Assembly: GCA_964651705.1 (NCBI GenBank)
Contig: CAZYWZ010000027.1
Span: 1-64,000 of the forward strand
Length of the DNA stretch: 64,000 nucleotides
Direction: 5' to 3'
Origin: JADLBR01 sp964651705
GTDB lineage: Bacteria > Verrucomicrobiota > Verrucomicrobiia > JADLBR01
Shown: positions 49,570 through 57,084 of the stretch, piece after piece
Position numbering within the stretch: position 1 is the first letter of the stretch
Layout: each line of letters begins with the position of its first letter
Translations under genes and position numbers: made by a program
The notes under the pieces: model-generated
Seen by the model: only the letters and a program-made list of their open reading frames with translations
Told to the model about the DNA's origin: nothing
Database searches by the model: none

Positions 49570-50133
49570 CTATGGGTTGCCAGGTGGGTCGAACTCCTTC
49601 GGCTCGCTGCGGGGGACGCGCCGCTCAGCGGCCTGCCGCGAAGTTGGAAGGGGGGCCGGGTTCGCCGCTTCCCAATACTTCTTGAAGTTCTCGAGCAGGT
49701 CCAGGTCCATGATGTCCTTCCGTCGCCCGCTAGCCCTCTTGCTGGCGATGATGTCGCGGATATTGGCCACCGGCAATCCCTCCACATCCACCGCCCTGGC
49801 GTTGGCCTCCTCGAACGACTCGATCCCGTCCGGGGCATGGACCAGATCGACATCGAAGGGGCCCTGGGTGATCTGGACGAAATCGCGTGTCTCCAGGACG
49901 GCCTGGCGGACATCCTCCCCGAGGGCGAAACCCGCATCCTCCAAGGCCGCCAGCGCGGCACGGGCATTCTCGCGATCCCCCTTGGGCAGGAAGAGGTCGA
50001 CATCCTGGGTTGTCGAGGGATAGCCGAGCAAGATCGCGCCGGACTTGCCGATGAACAGGTAGCGGACGCGGTGCCGCGCAAACGCCGCGGCAATGATGGC
50101 GGCTTGCTCGGGGGTGAATTTCCCGCCTGTCAT
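49570..50133 (-). CDS. Nucleotidyltransferase-fold protein (187 aa)
   Basis: YLFIGKSGAILLGYPSTTQD then VDLFLPKGDRENARAALAAL shows the GS/GK...DxDL pattern of AbiEii/MNT-type nucleotidyltransferases, and FVQITQGPFDVDLVHAPDG the third acidic site. Together with the small upstream gene (4-nt overlap) it resembles a nucleotidyltransferase toxin-antitoxin or abortive-infection pair. Which partner is toxic cannot be told from sequence. Confidence 0.72.
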   Translation of the reverse strand: MTGGKFTPEQAAIIAAAFARHRVRYLFIGKSGAILLGYPSTTQDVDLFLPKGDRENARAALAALEDAGFALGEDVRQAVLETRDFVQITQGPFDVDLVHAPDGIESFEEANARAVDVEGLPVANIRDIIASKRASGRRKDIMDLDLLENFKKYWEAANPAPLPTSRQAAERRVPRSEPKEFDPPGNP

Positions 50134-50342
50134 GCCTTCCCCTCGATGCGGAATCCAAGGAACTCTGGGAGGTTCTCATGGCCCCACCGGCGGTATTCCT
50201 CCATGGAGTCGAACACCCGGAACGGGGCGTCGTCGAGCACCGGCCTGCGGGTCTTGACGAATCCGAATCGGATGCGGTCCCGCAGCGGTCGCGCGATACC
50301 CCGGCGGCATTGATCCGCCCACTGGGCTTCTTCGGTATCCAT
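50130..50342 (-). CDS. Small partner of the nucleotidyltransferase (70 aa)
   Basis: Reads MDTEEAQWADQCRRGIARPL then DAPFRVFDSMEEYRRWGHEN and ends FRIEGKA. The family is not recognised; the FDSMEEYRRW stretch is common in small antitoxin-like partners. It overlaps the downstream nucleotidyltransferase by 4 nt, and its start lies 139 nt from the divergent attenuator leader. Confidence 0.6.
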   Translation of the reverse strand: MDTEEAQWADQCRRGIARPLRDRIRFGFVKTRRPVLDDAPFRVFDSMEEYRRWGHENLPEFLGFRIEGKA

Positions 50343-50480
50343 GATCCCAAATCTATTCCGTCACCATCGTTCCGTCCAGCGGCGCCTGTTCCCAACCATT
50401 GATTCTATATCGGATCAAATTAGGACACTACCGAAAAATTCTCTTGCAACCATCTGGCCGATGGAGGAGCCTGAAATCAA

Positions 50481-50555
50481 ATGATTCGTTCCGGCAGCAT
50501 CGACAGTTCGTTCGACACCACGGCGTGCCTGGTGGTCGTACTCGTCGTCGCGTAG
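50481..50555 (+). CDS. Val/Leu-rich leader peptide of an attenuator (24 aa)
   Basis: MIRSGSIDSSFDTTACLVVVLVVA then TAG: seven of the last eight residues are Leu or Val. An AGGAG lies upstream. This is the design of ilv/leu leader peptides, in which ribosome stalling at Val/Leu codons changes the RNA fold. It is followed by a competing stem (50556-50563) and an intrinsic terminator (50585-50621) before a ThDP enzyme related to acetolactate synthase. Confidence 0.8.
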   Translation: MIRSGSIDSSFDTTACLVVVLVVA

Positions 50556-50600
50556 CGCGCCGGAAGGACGATCGATTTTCGACTAACCCCCTCCGGCGCG
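50556..50600 (+). promoter_or_regulatory. Candidate antiterminator stem
   Basis: CGCGCCGG (50556-50563), directly after the leader stop, is the exact complement of CCGGCGCG (50593-50600), which includes part of the left arm and the loop of the terminator. Pairing would prevent the terminator. This is the fold expected if the ribosome stalls within the leader. Confidence 0.6.
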
Positions 50601-50621
50601 AGCCGGAGGGGGTTGTTTTTT
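50585..50621 (+). terminator. Intrinsic terminator of the attenuator
   Basis: A 13-bp perfect stem (AACCCCCTCCGGC with GCCGGAGGGGGTT), a 4-nt loop and then GTTTTTT. It is one of the few textbook rho-independent terminators in the window and lies between the leader peptide and the ThDP enzyme gene. Confidence 0.9.
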
Positions 50622-50663
50622 CCCCCGACGGCTCCGCGGGGGAAGACGAAGGAGACGAGAGAG

Positions 50664-50753
50664 ATGAGACGGAACGGGGCCGAGATCCTCTGCCGCCCCT
50701 TGGCGAGGCAGGGCATCACAACCATCGCGGGCATGCCGGGAGGCTCACCATGA
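50664..50753 (+). pseudogene. 29-codon relic of an acetolactate-synthase N-terminus, overlapping the ThDP enzyme start
   Basis: MRRNGAEILCRPLARQGITT then IAGMPGGSP and TGA. The pattern GAExLxxxLxxQGIxxxxGxPGGS is the start of large acetolactate synthase subunits, where ILP would follow PGGS. It has its own GAAGGAG site, and its stop overlaps the next ATG (ATGA, 50750-50753). It looks like the 5' end of a lost ilvB-type gene that kept the attenuator. Confidence 0.65.
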
Positions 50754-52489
50754 AAGGCGCGGCCATCATCGCCTCGTGCTTCAGGGAACTCGGCGTCCGC
50801 CATGTTTTTGGCTACAGCGGGGCCGCGATCCTGCCGGTGCTTGACGCCCTGGGCCAGGGGCCCATCCGGATCGTCGTCAATTCGAACGAGCAGTCCGCCA
50901 CCTTCAGTGCGGCGGGCTACTCCCGCTCGAGCGACAGGGTGGGCATCGCCATCGTCACCTCGGGGCCCGCCATCACCAACACCCTCACCGCCGTGGCCGA
51001 CTCCTTCGCCGACAGCGTCCCCCTGCTCGTCATCGCAGGCCAAGTCCCAGAGAACAAGATCGGCACCGACTCCTTCCAGCACATCGACGTGGGGTCCGTC
51101 TTCGGCCCCACCGCCAAGCGCGTGATCTCCGTCAATAGCATCGACGACATCGAGACGATCATCAAGGATGCCTACTTCCTCGCGCGCGCCGGAAGGCCCG
51201 GCCCCGTGGTCATCGACCTGCCGATCAACCTGCAGCGCAACGCCAGCCGCTACACCGGCGGCAACGTCGACCGCTTCGCCGGCGTCTACGAAAATGAGGG
51301 CCACCTCTCCGACGACCAGTGTCGGCGGTTCTTCGACCTCCTCGGCCTTTCGGAACGCCCGCTCCTTTACCTCGGTGGCGGCCTCAACTCGCCGCGCGGC
51401 AGCGCCGCGATCCGCAAGTTCAACGCGCGCTTCGGCATCCCTTCGGTCAACACCCTCATGGGCAAGGGCGTGGTCGACGAGAACGACCCCTGCGCGCTTG
51501 GGCTCCTCGGCATGTTCGGCACGCCCTGCGCCAACAAGATCATCCAGGACAACGACTTTTTCTTCGCGATCGGGGTCCGGTGGGACGACCGGGTCGCCGA
51601 GAAGGTCGGCTTCGCCATCCACGCGAAGATCGCGTACATCGACATCAACCCCGAAAAGATGTACCAGATCCGCGGCGAGCGAAGCCCCGATTTCACCTTC
51701 CTGGGCGATGCCGCCACGGCACTCCACGATCTGACCGACTACGCCGACCGCCACGATGTCCGCATCGGCATCGAGGGGTGGCGCCAGCACGCCATCGGAC
51801 TCAAGCGGCGATGGCCCCTGGACTACCGCCGCGATGGCGACCGCATCCAGCAGGCGGAGGTGCTCGATCTCCTCAACGACCGCCTCGCCGACGACATGAT
51901 CGTGACCACCGGCGTCGGCAACCATCAGCTCCTCGCGGCCCAGCACCTCAGGATGCACCGGCCCCGCCGATTCCTCACCTCGGGCAGCTTCGGCACCATG
52001 GGCTTCGCCGTCCCGGCCGCCATCGGCGCATGCCACGCCAACCCCGAGGCCCGCGTGATCGCGGTCGATGGCGACGGTGGCTTCCGGATGAACATGGGCG
52101 AGATGCACACCGTCGGCACCCTCGGGGTGCCAATCAAGATCCTGCTGCTCAACAATCACGCCGATGGCATGGTGCGCAATCTGGAGGATGTCGCCTATGG
52201 TGGCCGCCATTTCACCACGGAGAGACCGCGCGACGTCGATTTCGCGGCGATGGCCCGCCTGTGCCACTTCGCTTTCGCGGAACGCGTTGTCGTGCGCGGC
52301 GAGCTGCCCGCGCGCCTCGATGCCCTGCTGGCGGCGCAAGGTCCCGCGCTCCTCGAGGTCGTCACCGATATCGAGGAGGTCCTGTATCCCGTGGTCCGCC
52401 CGGGAACCTCCTACGCCGACATGGAACTCGGGCCATACATCCGAGAACGGCGCGACGCGCGAGCCGCATGCGGGATTCCCGATGAATGA
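50750..52489 (+). CDS. Thiamine-diphosphate-dependent enzyme, acetolactate-synthase-like (579 aa)
   Basis: N-terminal PYR domain: FRELGVRHVFGYSGAAILPV with the catalytic Glu in VVNSNEQSATFSAAGYSR. A middle domain contains RPLLYLGGGLNSPRGSAAIR. The C-terminal PP domain has SGSFGTMGFAVPAAIGA and the ThDP motif VIAVDGDGGFRMNMGEMHTV...LLLNNHADG. It carries the acetolactate-synthase fold. HEQ, typical of true acetolactate synthases, is NEQ here, so another 2-oxoacid substrate is possible. Control by Val/Leu attenuation argues for branched-chain metabolism. No small subunit gene follows. Confidence 0.85.
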   Translation: MKGAAIIASCFRELGVRHVFGYSGAAILPVLDALGQGPIRIVVNSNEQSATFSAAGYSRSSDRVGIAIVTSGPAITNTLTAVADSFADSVPLLVIAGQVPENKIGTDSFQHIDVGSVFGPTAKRVISVNSIDDIETIIKDAYFLARAGRPGPVVIDLPINLQRNASRYTGGNVDRFAGVYENEGHLSDDQCRRFFDLLGLSERPLLYLGGGLNSPRGSAAIRKFNARFGIPSVNTLMGKGVVDENDPCALGLLGMFGTPCANKIIQDNDFFFAIGVRWDDRVAEKVGFAIHAKIAYIDINPEKMYQIRGERSPDFTFLGDAATALHDLTDYADRHDVRIGIEGWRQHAIGLKRRWPLDYRRDGDRIQQAEVLDLLNDRLADDMIVTTGVGNHQLLAAQHLRMHRPRRFLTSGSFGTMGFAVPAAIGACHANPEARVIAVDGDGGFRMNMGEMHTVGTLGVPIKILLLNNHADGMVRNLEDVAYGGRHFTTERPRDVDFAAMARLCHFAFAERVVVRGELPARLDALLAAQGPALLEVVTDIEEVLYPVVRPGTSYADMELGPYIRERRDARAACGIPDE

Positions 52490-52511
52490 GGCGACGCCTT
52501 CGGGATATGAA

Positions 52512-52533
52512 GCCCCTCCGGCCAAGGAGGGGC
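52512..52533. terminator. 8-bp GCCCCTCC/GGAGGGGC hairpin after the ThDP gene
   Basis: GCCCCTCC, a 6-nt loop and GGAGGGGC, 23 nt after the stop. No T-run follows directly; a TTTGTTTCG lies 30 nt on. Possible weak terminator. Confidence 0.4.
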
Positions 52534-52663
52534 GCTCCCTCCCGCGCCAGTGGCGAAACACGGATCTTTGTTTCGTTTTTGCTTGCGCTCGGCCCGCGTC
52601 ACGCGCACCCTGCCATGGTCTACCTTGGCCATACCGACCCACCCGATCCTGGAGGCAAAGAAT

Positions 52664-53593
52664 ATGACCCCATCCGTCGCAACGTCGTGCGCCACGACCC
52701 ACGCCCCCTTCGTCGCCCGGCAAGGCCTGCCAGGGGCCGGCGCGGCCCGGCCCCGCATCCGCGCCACGGCCGTGGCCGCCATGCTCGCCGTCATGCCCTC
52801 CCCCATCCTGCAAGCGGACTATATATTGCCCGCGGTCGACGCCGGTTTCGTCACCGACGTAGGCGGTTCCGCCAAGGGTGACGGGACCTTGGTTCCCACC
52901 GCCAAGTTCAACTACTCCGTCGGATTCGAGGTGCACTATTCCACCGGGGCGCTCGGCGCGCCTCTGGCCCCAACATTGCGGAAGAACTATTTCGTCTTCG
53001 ACCTGACCTCGGTGCTCCCGGCGGAGACCATCACCTCGGCAACGCTGAAGCTCTGGACCGGCACCTACGAGAGCGTCAACGCCGCGGAAACTTATGAGAT
53101 CAAAGCCAGCACCGATCCCGGTTTCGTCCTGTCGCTGGTGGGCGCCCTGGCCAGCGGAAGCTCGCCGGCGGATTTCGACGAAACTACCGACCCGCTGGTG
53201 CTGGATGCCGCCACCCTGTATGGCGGGCTGGCGGATTCGTCCTTCATCCTCGCCTCGGCCAGCATCGACGACTCCATGGACGACAGCTTCATCGAACTGA
53301 CCTTCACGGGGGACGGGCTGACCTATCTCAACTTCCTGAAAGGCGGCTTCGTTCCTCTCGGAGGCATGGTGTCGACGGTCGACCTTGGCGACGGCACCCC
53401 ACAGCAGCCCTTCGGGTTCACGGGCCCGGACATACCCGGCGGCGATCCCACCACTCCCCTGCTCACGCTCGCGACCATCCCCGAGCCCGGTTCCGCCCTG
53501 GTCATGCTGCTCGCCCTCGCGCTCGCGAGTCGCCTCGCATCGGGCCGCGCGACCCCCGGCGGCGCCACCGCCCGAACGCGTCCGCGGCCCTGA
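52664..53593 (+). CDS. PEP-CTERM secreted beta-rich protein (309 aa)
   Basis: ATG 52664 has GGAGG at 8 nt. A signal region (about 20-45, with TAVAAMLAVMPSPILQA) precedes a beta-rich domain of the DNRLRE/PEP-CTERM type (KNYFVFDLTSVLPAETITSA with TLKLWTG; DDSFIELTFTGDGL). The tail is TIPEPGSALVMLLALALASR followed by a basic stretch. It is exported and sorted like the SUMF1 proteins but unrelated to them in the body. Confidence 0.8.
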   Translation: MTPSVATSCATTHAPFVARQGLPGAGAARPRIRATAVAAMLAVMPSPILQADYILPAVDAGFVTDVGGSAKGDGTLVPTAKFNYSVGFEVHYSTGALGAPLAPTLRKNYFVFDLTSVLPAETITSATLKLWTGTYESVNAAETYEIKASTDPGFVLSLVGALASGSSPADFDETTDPLVLDAATLYGGLADSSFILASASIDDSMDDSFIELTFTGDGLTYLNFLKGGFVPLGGMVSTVDLGDGTPQQPFGFTGPDIPGGDPTTPLLTLATIPEPGSALVMLLALALASRLASGRATPGGATARTRPRP

Positions 53594-53605
53594 TCGGGCA
53601 TCCCG

Positions 53606-54385
53606 ATGGCGCCCATCCTGGCAAATAAGCACTACGGTGCCCCCTCGGTCTTTGCGGCGCATGGCCTCCTGCGCGAGGCCCGGCGCCAGAAGCGCCTGCC
53701 GGACGGCAACGTCCCGACGATATGCCTGCTGGACCCAGACGGAGACCTGTTCCGCGGGTTGCGGGACACCGGGGCCAAACCCAACCCTCACTGGGCCTGC
53801 TATCACACGGACATGCATGACCTGACCACAGAGGCCGGGACCGTGGGCGTCGTCGGTTGCGCCGTCGGTGCCCCATTTGCGGTCCTCGTCGCCGAACAGC
53901 TCTTCGCTTCCGGCTGCCAGTTGCTCGTCAGCGTGACGTCCGCCGGGCAGATAGCCCCCGTCGCGACACCGCCCTACTTCGTGCTCATCGACCGTGCCCT
54001 GCGCGACGAGGGAACGAGTCACGATTACCTCCCGCCCTCCCGTTACACCCGGATTTCCGAAAAAGCGATGGATGTCGCCCGCCGCGCGCTCGCGGACCGA
54101 CCCGATGTGCTTATCGGCGGCACATGGACCACCGATGCCCCGTTCCGCGAGACCGAGGCGGCGCTGGCGGCCGCAGGAACAGAAGGGCTTCTCGCCGTCG
54201 AGATGGAGGCGGCGGCCCTCTACGCATTCGCGCAGGCCTCCGGCCATCCCATCATCTGCCTGGCCCACGTGACCAACCAGATGGCGCGGGTCGAGAACGA
54301 CTTCGAGAAGGGCGACAGCAACGGCAACGCCGCGATCATCGGGCTGGCCACCCGCATCGCGCGCGCCTGGGGGAATCGACCGTGA
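53606..54385 (+). CDS. Nucleoside-phosphorylase-family protein (259 aa)
   Basis: VGVVGCAVGAPFAVLVAEQL (phosphate/base loop), SVTSAGQIAP, YTRISEKAMDVARRAL and GLLAVEMEAAALYAFAQAS (the MEAAA ribose motif) identify a purine/uridine phosphorylase fold. Substrate is not fixed by sequence. It overlaps the next gene's possible GTG start and is part of a three-gene operon with a methyltransferase and a DsrE protein. Confidence 0.82.
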   Translation: MAPILANKHYGAPSVFAAHGLLREARRQKRLPDGNVPTICLLDPDGDLFRGLRDTGAKPNPHWACYHTDMHDLTTEAGTVGVVGCAVGAPFAVLVAEQLFASGCQLLVSVTSAGQIAPVATPPYFVLIDRALRDEGTSHDYLPPSRYTRISEKAMDVARRALADRPDVLIGGTWTTDAPFRETEAALAAAGTEGLLAVEMEAAALYAFAQASGHPIICLAHVTNQMARVENDFEKGDSNGNAAIIGLATRIARAWGNRP

Positions 54386-54402
54386 AGACGCGGGAGAGCG
54401 GC

Positions 54403-55002
54403 ATGCCCGACGAGGACCTGTGGCAAACTTTCTTCGACCCGGATGCCATCCTCGCGGCCCTCGAATTGACCCCGAACGTCCGGGATGCTGTCGATTTCGG
54501 ATGCGGCTACGGGACCTTCGCCATCCCCGCCGCCGCGCGCATCCGCGGCACCCTCCATGGCTTCGACATCGACCCCGACATGGTGGCGGCGTGCCAGGAG
54601 CGCGCCGACCGCAACGGCATCCGAAACGCCGCGTTTCACGCCCGCGACTTCGTCGCCGACGGCACCGGCCTGCCGGACGCGTCGGTGGACTATGCCATGC
54701 TGTTCAATATCCTCCACGCCGAGGACCCGCACCGCCTGCTGAGCGAGGCGCGGCGCATACTCGTGCCGAACGGCAGACTCGCGATCATCCACTGGAACCA
54801 CGACCCCGCCACCCCTCGCGGCCCTTCGATGGATATCCGCCCCCGACCGGAGAATTGCCTCCGCTGGGCACGGGAGGCCGGTTTCCTCGTCCCGGAGACC
54901 GTCATCGATCTGCCACCCCACCACTACGGATTCGTCGCCCGCGCGCGGCAATCGCCGCCACCGGCATTCCCACAAAACCCAGAAACGAAAGGCATCCCAT
55001 GA
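54403..55002 (+). CDS. SAM-dependent class I methyltransferase (199 aa)
   Basis: AVDFGCGYGTFAIPAAARIR is motif I, followed by LHGFDIDPDMVAACQERA and LPDASVDYAMLFNILHAEDP. Substrate unknown. ATG 54403 has GGGAG at 6 nt; GTG 54382 (overlapping the upstream stop as GTGA) is the alternative. Middle gene of the phosphorylase/methyltransferase/DsrE operon. Confidence 0.83.
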   Translation: MPDEDLWQTFFDPDAILAALELTPNVRDAVDFGCGYGTFAIPAAARIRGTLHGFDIDPDMVAACQERADRNGIRNAAFHARDFVADGTGLPDASVDYAMLFNILHAEDPHRLLSEARRILVPNGRLAIIHWNHDPATPRGPSMDIRPRPENCLRWAREAGFLVPETVIDLPPHHYGFVARARQSPPPAFPQNPETKGIP

Positions 55003-55319
55003 AACTCGGACTCATCATCACCCAGACTGATCCCGAAACGGTCTTCAACGCCCTTCGGCTCGCGCTCTACGCCCTGCAGCAAGGGGATTCGGTTCGCATC
55101 TTCCTCTCCGGCAGGGGGGTCGAGATAGACCAGATTGAGGACCCGAAATTCGACGTCAAAACCTTGGCCACCCAGATCCTCGACGCCGGGGGAGAATTGC
55201 TCGCCTGCGGCACCTGCCTCAAACTTCGGGCTTCCGAAGGGTCCGAGATCTGCCCGCTCTCGACCCTCAAGGACCACTACGAGATTGTCCGCGATTCGGA
55301 CCGCCTCGTGACGGTCTGA
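54999..55319 (+). CDS. DsrE-family protein (106 aa)
   Basis: MKLGLIITQTDPETVFNALR with ALYALQQGDSVRIFLSGRGV is a DsrE/TusD-type Rossmann-like start, and GGELLACGTCLKLRASEGSE holds the conserved Cys. DsrE proteins handle persulfides or act as small redox carriers. It overlaps the methyltransferase stop by 4 nt (ATGA). Confidence 0.83.
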   Translation: MKLGLIITQTDPETVFNALRLALYALQQGDSVRIFLSGRGVEIDQIEDPKFDVKTLATQILDAGGELLACGTCLKLRASEGSEICPLSTLKDHYEIVRDSDRLVTV

Positions 55320-55370
55320 CGGGCGTGGACGTGCGGTCTGCGGAAGCGCGGATCGCCCCGATGGACCACT

Positions 55371-56129
55371 TCACCTCGCCTCGTTCAGGGACCAGTCGTA
55401 GTCCATGAACCGGACGCGGGCTCCAGACGATAGCTTGGCATCGCGATACCGGTTGATATAGGGGACGATCCCGTCCGGGCCCCCGAAGTCCTCCTTGTAC
55501 CAGTCGAAGATTTTCGAGAGCCAGACCGTCTTGCTCCCGTTGTCCAGACGAAGTGCACGCGCATTCCGGTTCAGGAACTCGCGCGCCAGCGCGTCGAGGC
55601 GGGAGTCCAGTCCCTCCGCCGAGAACGGCGCCGCGGCCAGCGGCGGGCAGCTCGCGCTGGCGCAGTTGAGCGCGAAGTGCACGCGCGGCTCCTTGAATGT
55701 CGGTCGGATCACGCCTTGCTCGAACCCGTGCAGGCTGGTCTTCTTTTCCGAGATCACCATGCGCTTGCCGTGGAAAAAGAGCATCTCCCCGTCGAGCGGT
55801 CCCCTGGTCGGGTATTTCTTGAGGATGTTTTGCAGGACCCAGGCGTTGTACGCGTTGATGTGCCAGGCCAGCGATGCATCCCGATCCGCAGGGGGGAGCG
55901 TGCCGGGATAAAAGGCGACCACCGCCTCGATGGCGCGCATGTCCTCCGCGCTCCGGTGCCACGTCGCATACCGCACCCCGCGCGGCGTGCCATACTTCTC
56001 CAAGAGCGCCGCGTAGGCCGGCGGCGCCGTCGCCTCGGCAGGGCGAAAACCCTCGGCGCCATGCCCCGACCCCGCCATCGCCCCCAACACGCAAACCGCG
56101 AGACATCGCATTGCCGTTCCCGATCTCAT
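55371..56129 (-). CDS. Secreted DUF547 protein (252 aa)
   Basis: Signal peptide (MRCLAVCVLGAMAGSGHGAE). The domain has SLAWHINAYNAWVLQNILKK, HFALNCASASCPPLAAAPF and KTVWLSKIFDWYKEDFG, the characteristic DUF547 blocks with an Asn-Cys-AS-CP motif. Function unknown. Convergent with the DsrE operon. Confidence 0.87.
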   Translation of the reverse strand: MRSGTAMRCLAVCVLGAMAGSGHGAEGFRPAEATAPPAYAALLEKYGTPRGVRYATWHRSAEDMRAIEAVVAFYPGTLPPADRDASLAWHINAYNAWVLQNILKKYPTRGPLDGEMLFFHGKRMVISEKKTSLHGFEQGVIRPTFKEPRVHFALNCASASCPPLAAAPFSAEGLDSRLDALAREFLNRNARALRLDNGSKTVWLSKIFDWYKEDFGGPDGIVPYINRYRDAKLSSGARVRFMDYDWSLNEAR

Positions 56130-56334
56130 GCCTGATCAGATGCCTGGGGCGCACACTTATTCCCGCGGGTTCCCTCCTGGCCCCCGCGATAATACCAGCG
56201 GTGCAACAGGCGGGGATCGGCACCCGCGGCTCCTTTCAACCCGTTGCAACATGAAAGAATCCTGTCGTCCCACCACGAAGGAACACATCAATTGGGTCGC
56301 GGTCCGGATGGATACGTTAGACCTGACGGAATCG
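56130..56334. other. Intergenic, nothing seen
   Basis: About 200 bp between the DUF547 gene start and the ABC transporter 3' end. I see no gene, T-run terminator or repeat in it. Confidence 0.5.
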
Positions 56335-57084
56335 TTATTGGCCGAGCCTCGACAATTGACTGCGAAATACATCAAGGAATCGTGATGCCGGGGACTGGAG
56401 CAGAGCGCTGAAAAGTCCCGATTCAACCACGCGACCTCCCTCAAGAACGACCGCGTGATCGCACAGCGACTTCGCTTCCATCGGATCGTGCGTAACCAGC
56501 ACCAGCGTGATGCCAAAATCGCGGACGAGAGCCGAAAGATCGGCGAATAGCTGATGCTTCAGGACCAGGTCAAGACTCGAAAACGGTTCATCCAGGAGAA
56601 GGAAACGTGGTCGAGGCGCGACGGCACGGGCAATGGCCACGCGCTGTTGCTGGCCACCGGAAAGTTGCGCGGGCCTTCTGGCGGCCAGTTCACCGATGCC
56701 GCACGCATTCAACGTCTCCAACGCCCGACGTTCTCGTTGGCGGCGATACAACCTAAGGCCGGCCAGACCGAGCACGACGTTCTGCAGCGCGCTCAAGTTG
56801 GGCCACAGCGCCAGGTCCTGGAAAACCATCGCCACGCCCCGCAGATGGGGCGGCACAAGCACGCGGCCCTCGTTGGAAACGACTTGGTCATCGAGAAGAA
56901 TCTGTCCTCTCGCTGGCGCCTCAAGGCCAGCCAGCAGTCGCAGCGCCGTGGTCTTGCCGCAACCTGACGGACCGAGGATGGCGGTGGGAACCCCCACAGG
57001 CAAGGCGAAACTGACGCCGCTCAGCGCGGTCTTGTCGCCATAGATGTGCGATACGAGTTGCAGTCTGAATCCGTCGGCGTTCAT
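56335..57084 (-). CDS. ABC transporter ATP-binding protein, ferric-iron type (249 aa)
   Basis: Walker A AILGPSGCGKTTALRLLAGL, Q-loop VAMVFQDLALWPNLS, signature RPAQLSGGQQQRVAIARAV, Walker B RFLLLDEPFSSLD and H-loop LVLVTHDPMEAK are all intact. It belongs to the iron(III)/sulfate-type importer ATPases. ATG 57084 overlaps the permease stop by 4 nt. Last gene of the binding protein-permease-ATPase operon. Confidence 0.9.
   Translation of the reverse strand: MNADGFRLQLVSHIYGDKTALSGVSFALPVGVPTAILGPSGCGKTTALRLLAGLEAPARGQILLDDQVVSNEGRVLVPPHLRGVAMVFQDLALWPNLSALQNVVLGLAGLRLYRRQRERRALETLNACGIGELAARRPAQLSGGQQQRVAIARAVAPRPRFLLLDEPFSSLDLVLKHQLFADLSALVRDFGITLVLVTHDPMEAKSLCDHAVVLEGGRVVESGLFSALLQSPASRFLDVFRSQLSRLGQ

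Noticed and set aside
49454..49600. Calling the open stretch near 49500 a gene
   Set aside because: It has protein-like composition but no start with a ribosome-binding site, no stop of its own and overlaps the 3' end of the nucleotidyltransferase gene.
50750..52489. Naming the ThDP enzyme ilvB
   Set aside because: The conserved HEQ is NEQ, no regulatory subunit follows, and the attenuator seems to come with a separate ALS relic; the attenuation supports branched-chain metabolism but does not prove the reaction.
50477..54268. A 1263-codon open frame on the minus strand across the attenuator, ThDP enzyme, PEP-CTERM and phosphorylase genes
   Set aside because: It is antisense to four genes with clear family motifs, has no domain of its own and a Gly/Asp/Arg-rich composition typical of the shadow frame in GC-rich DNA.
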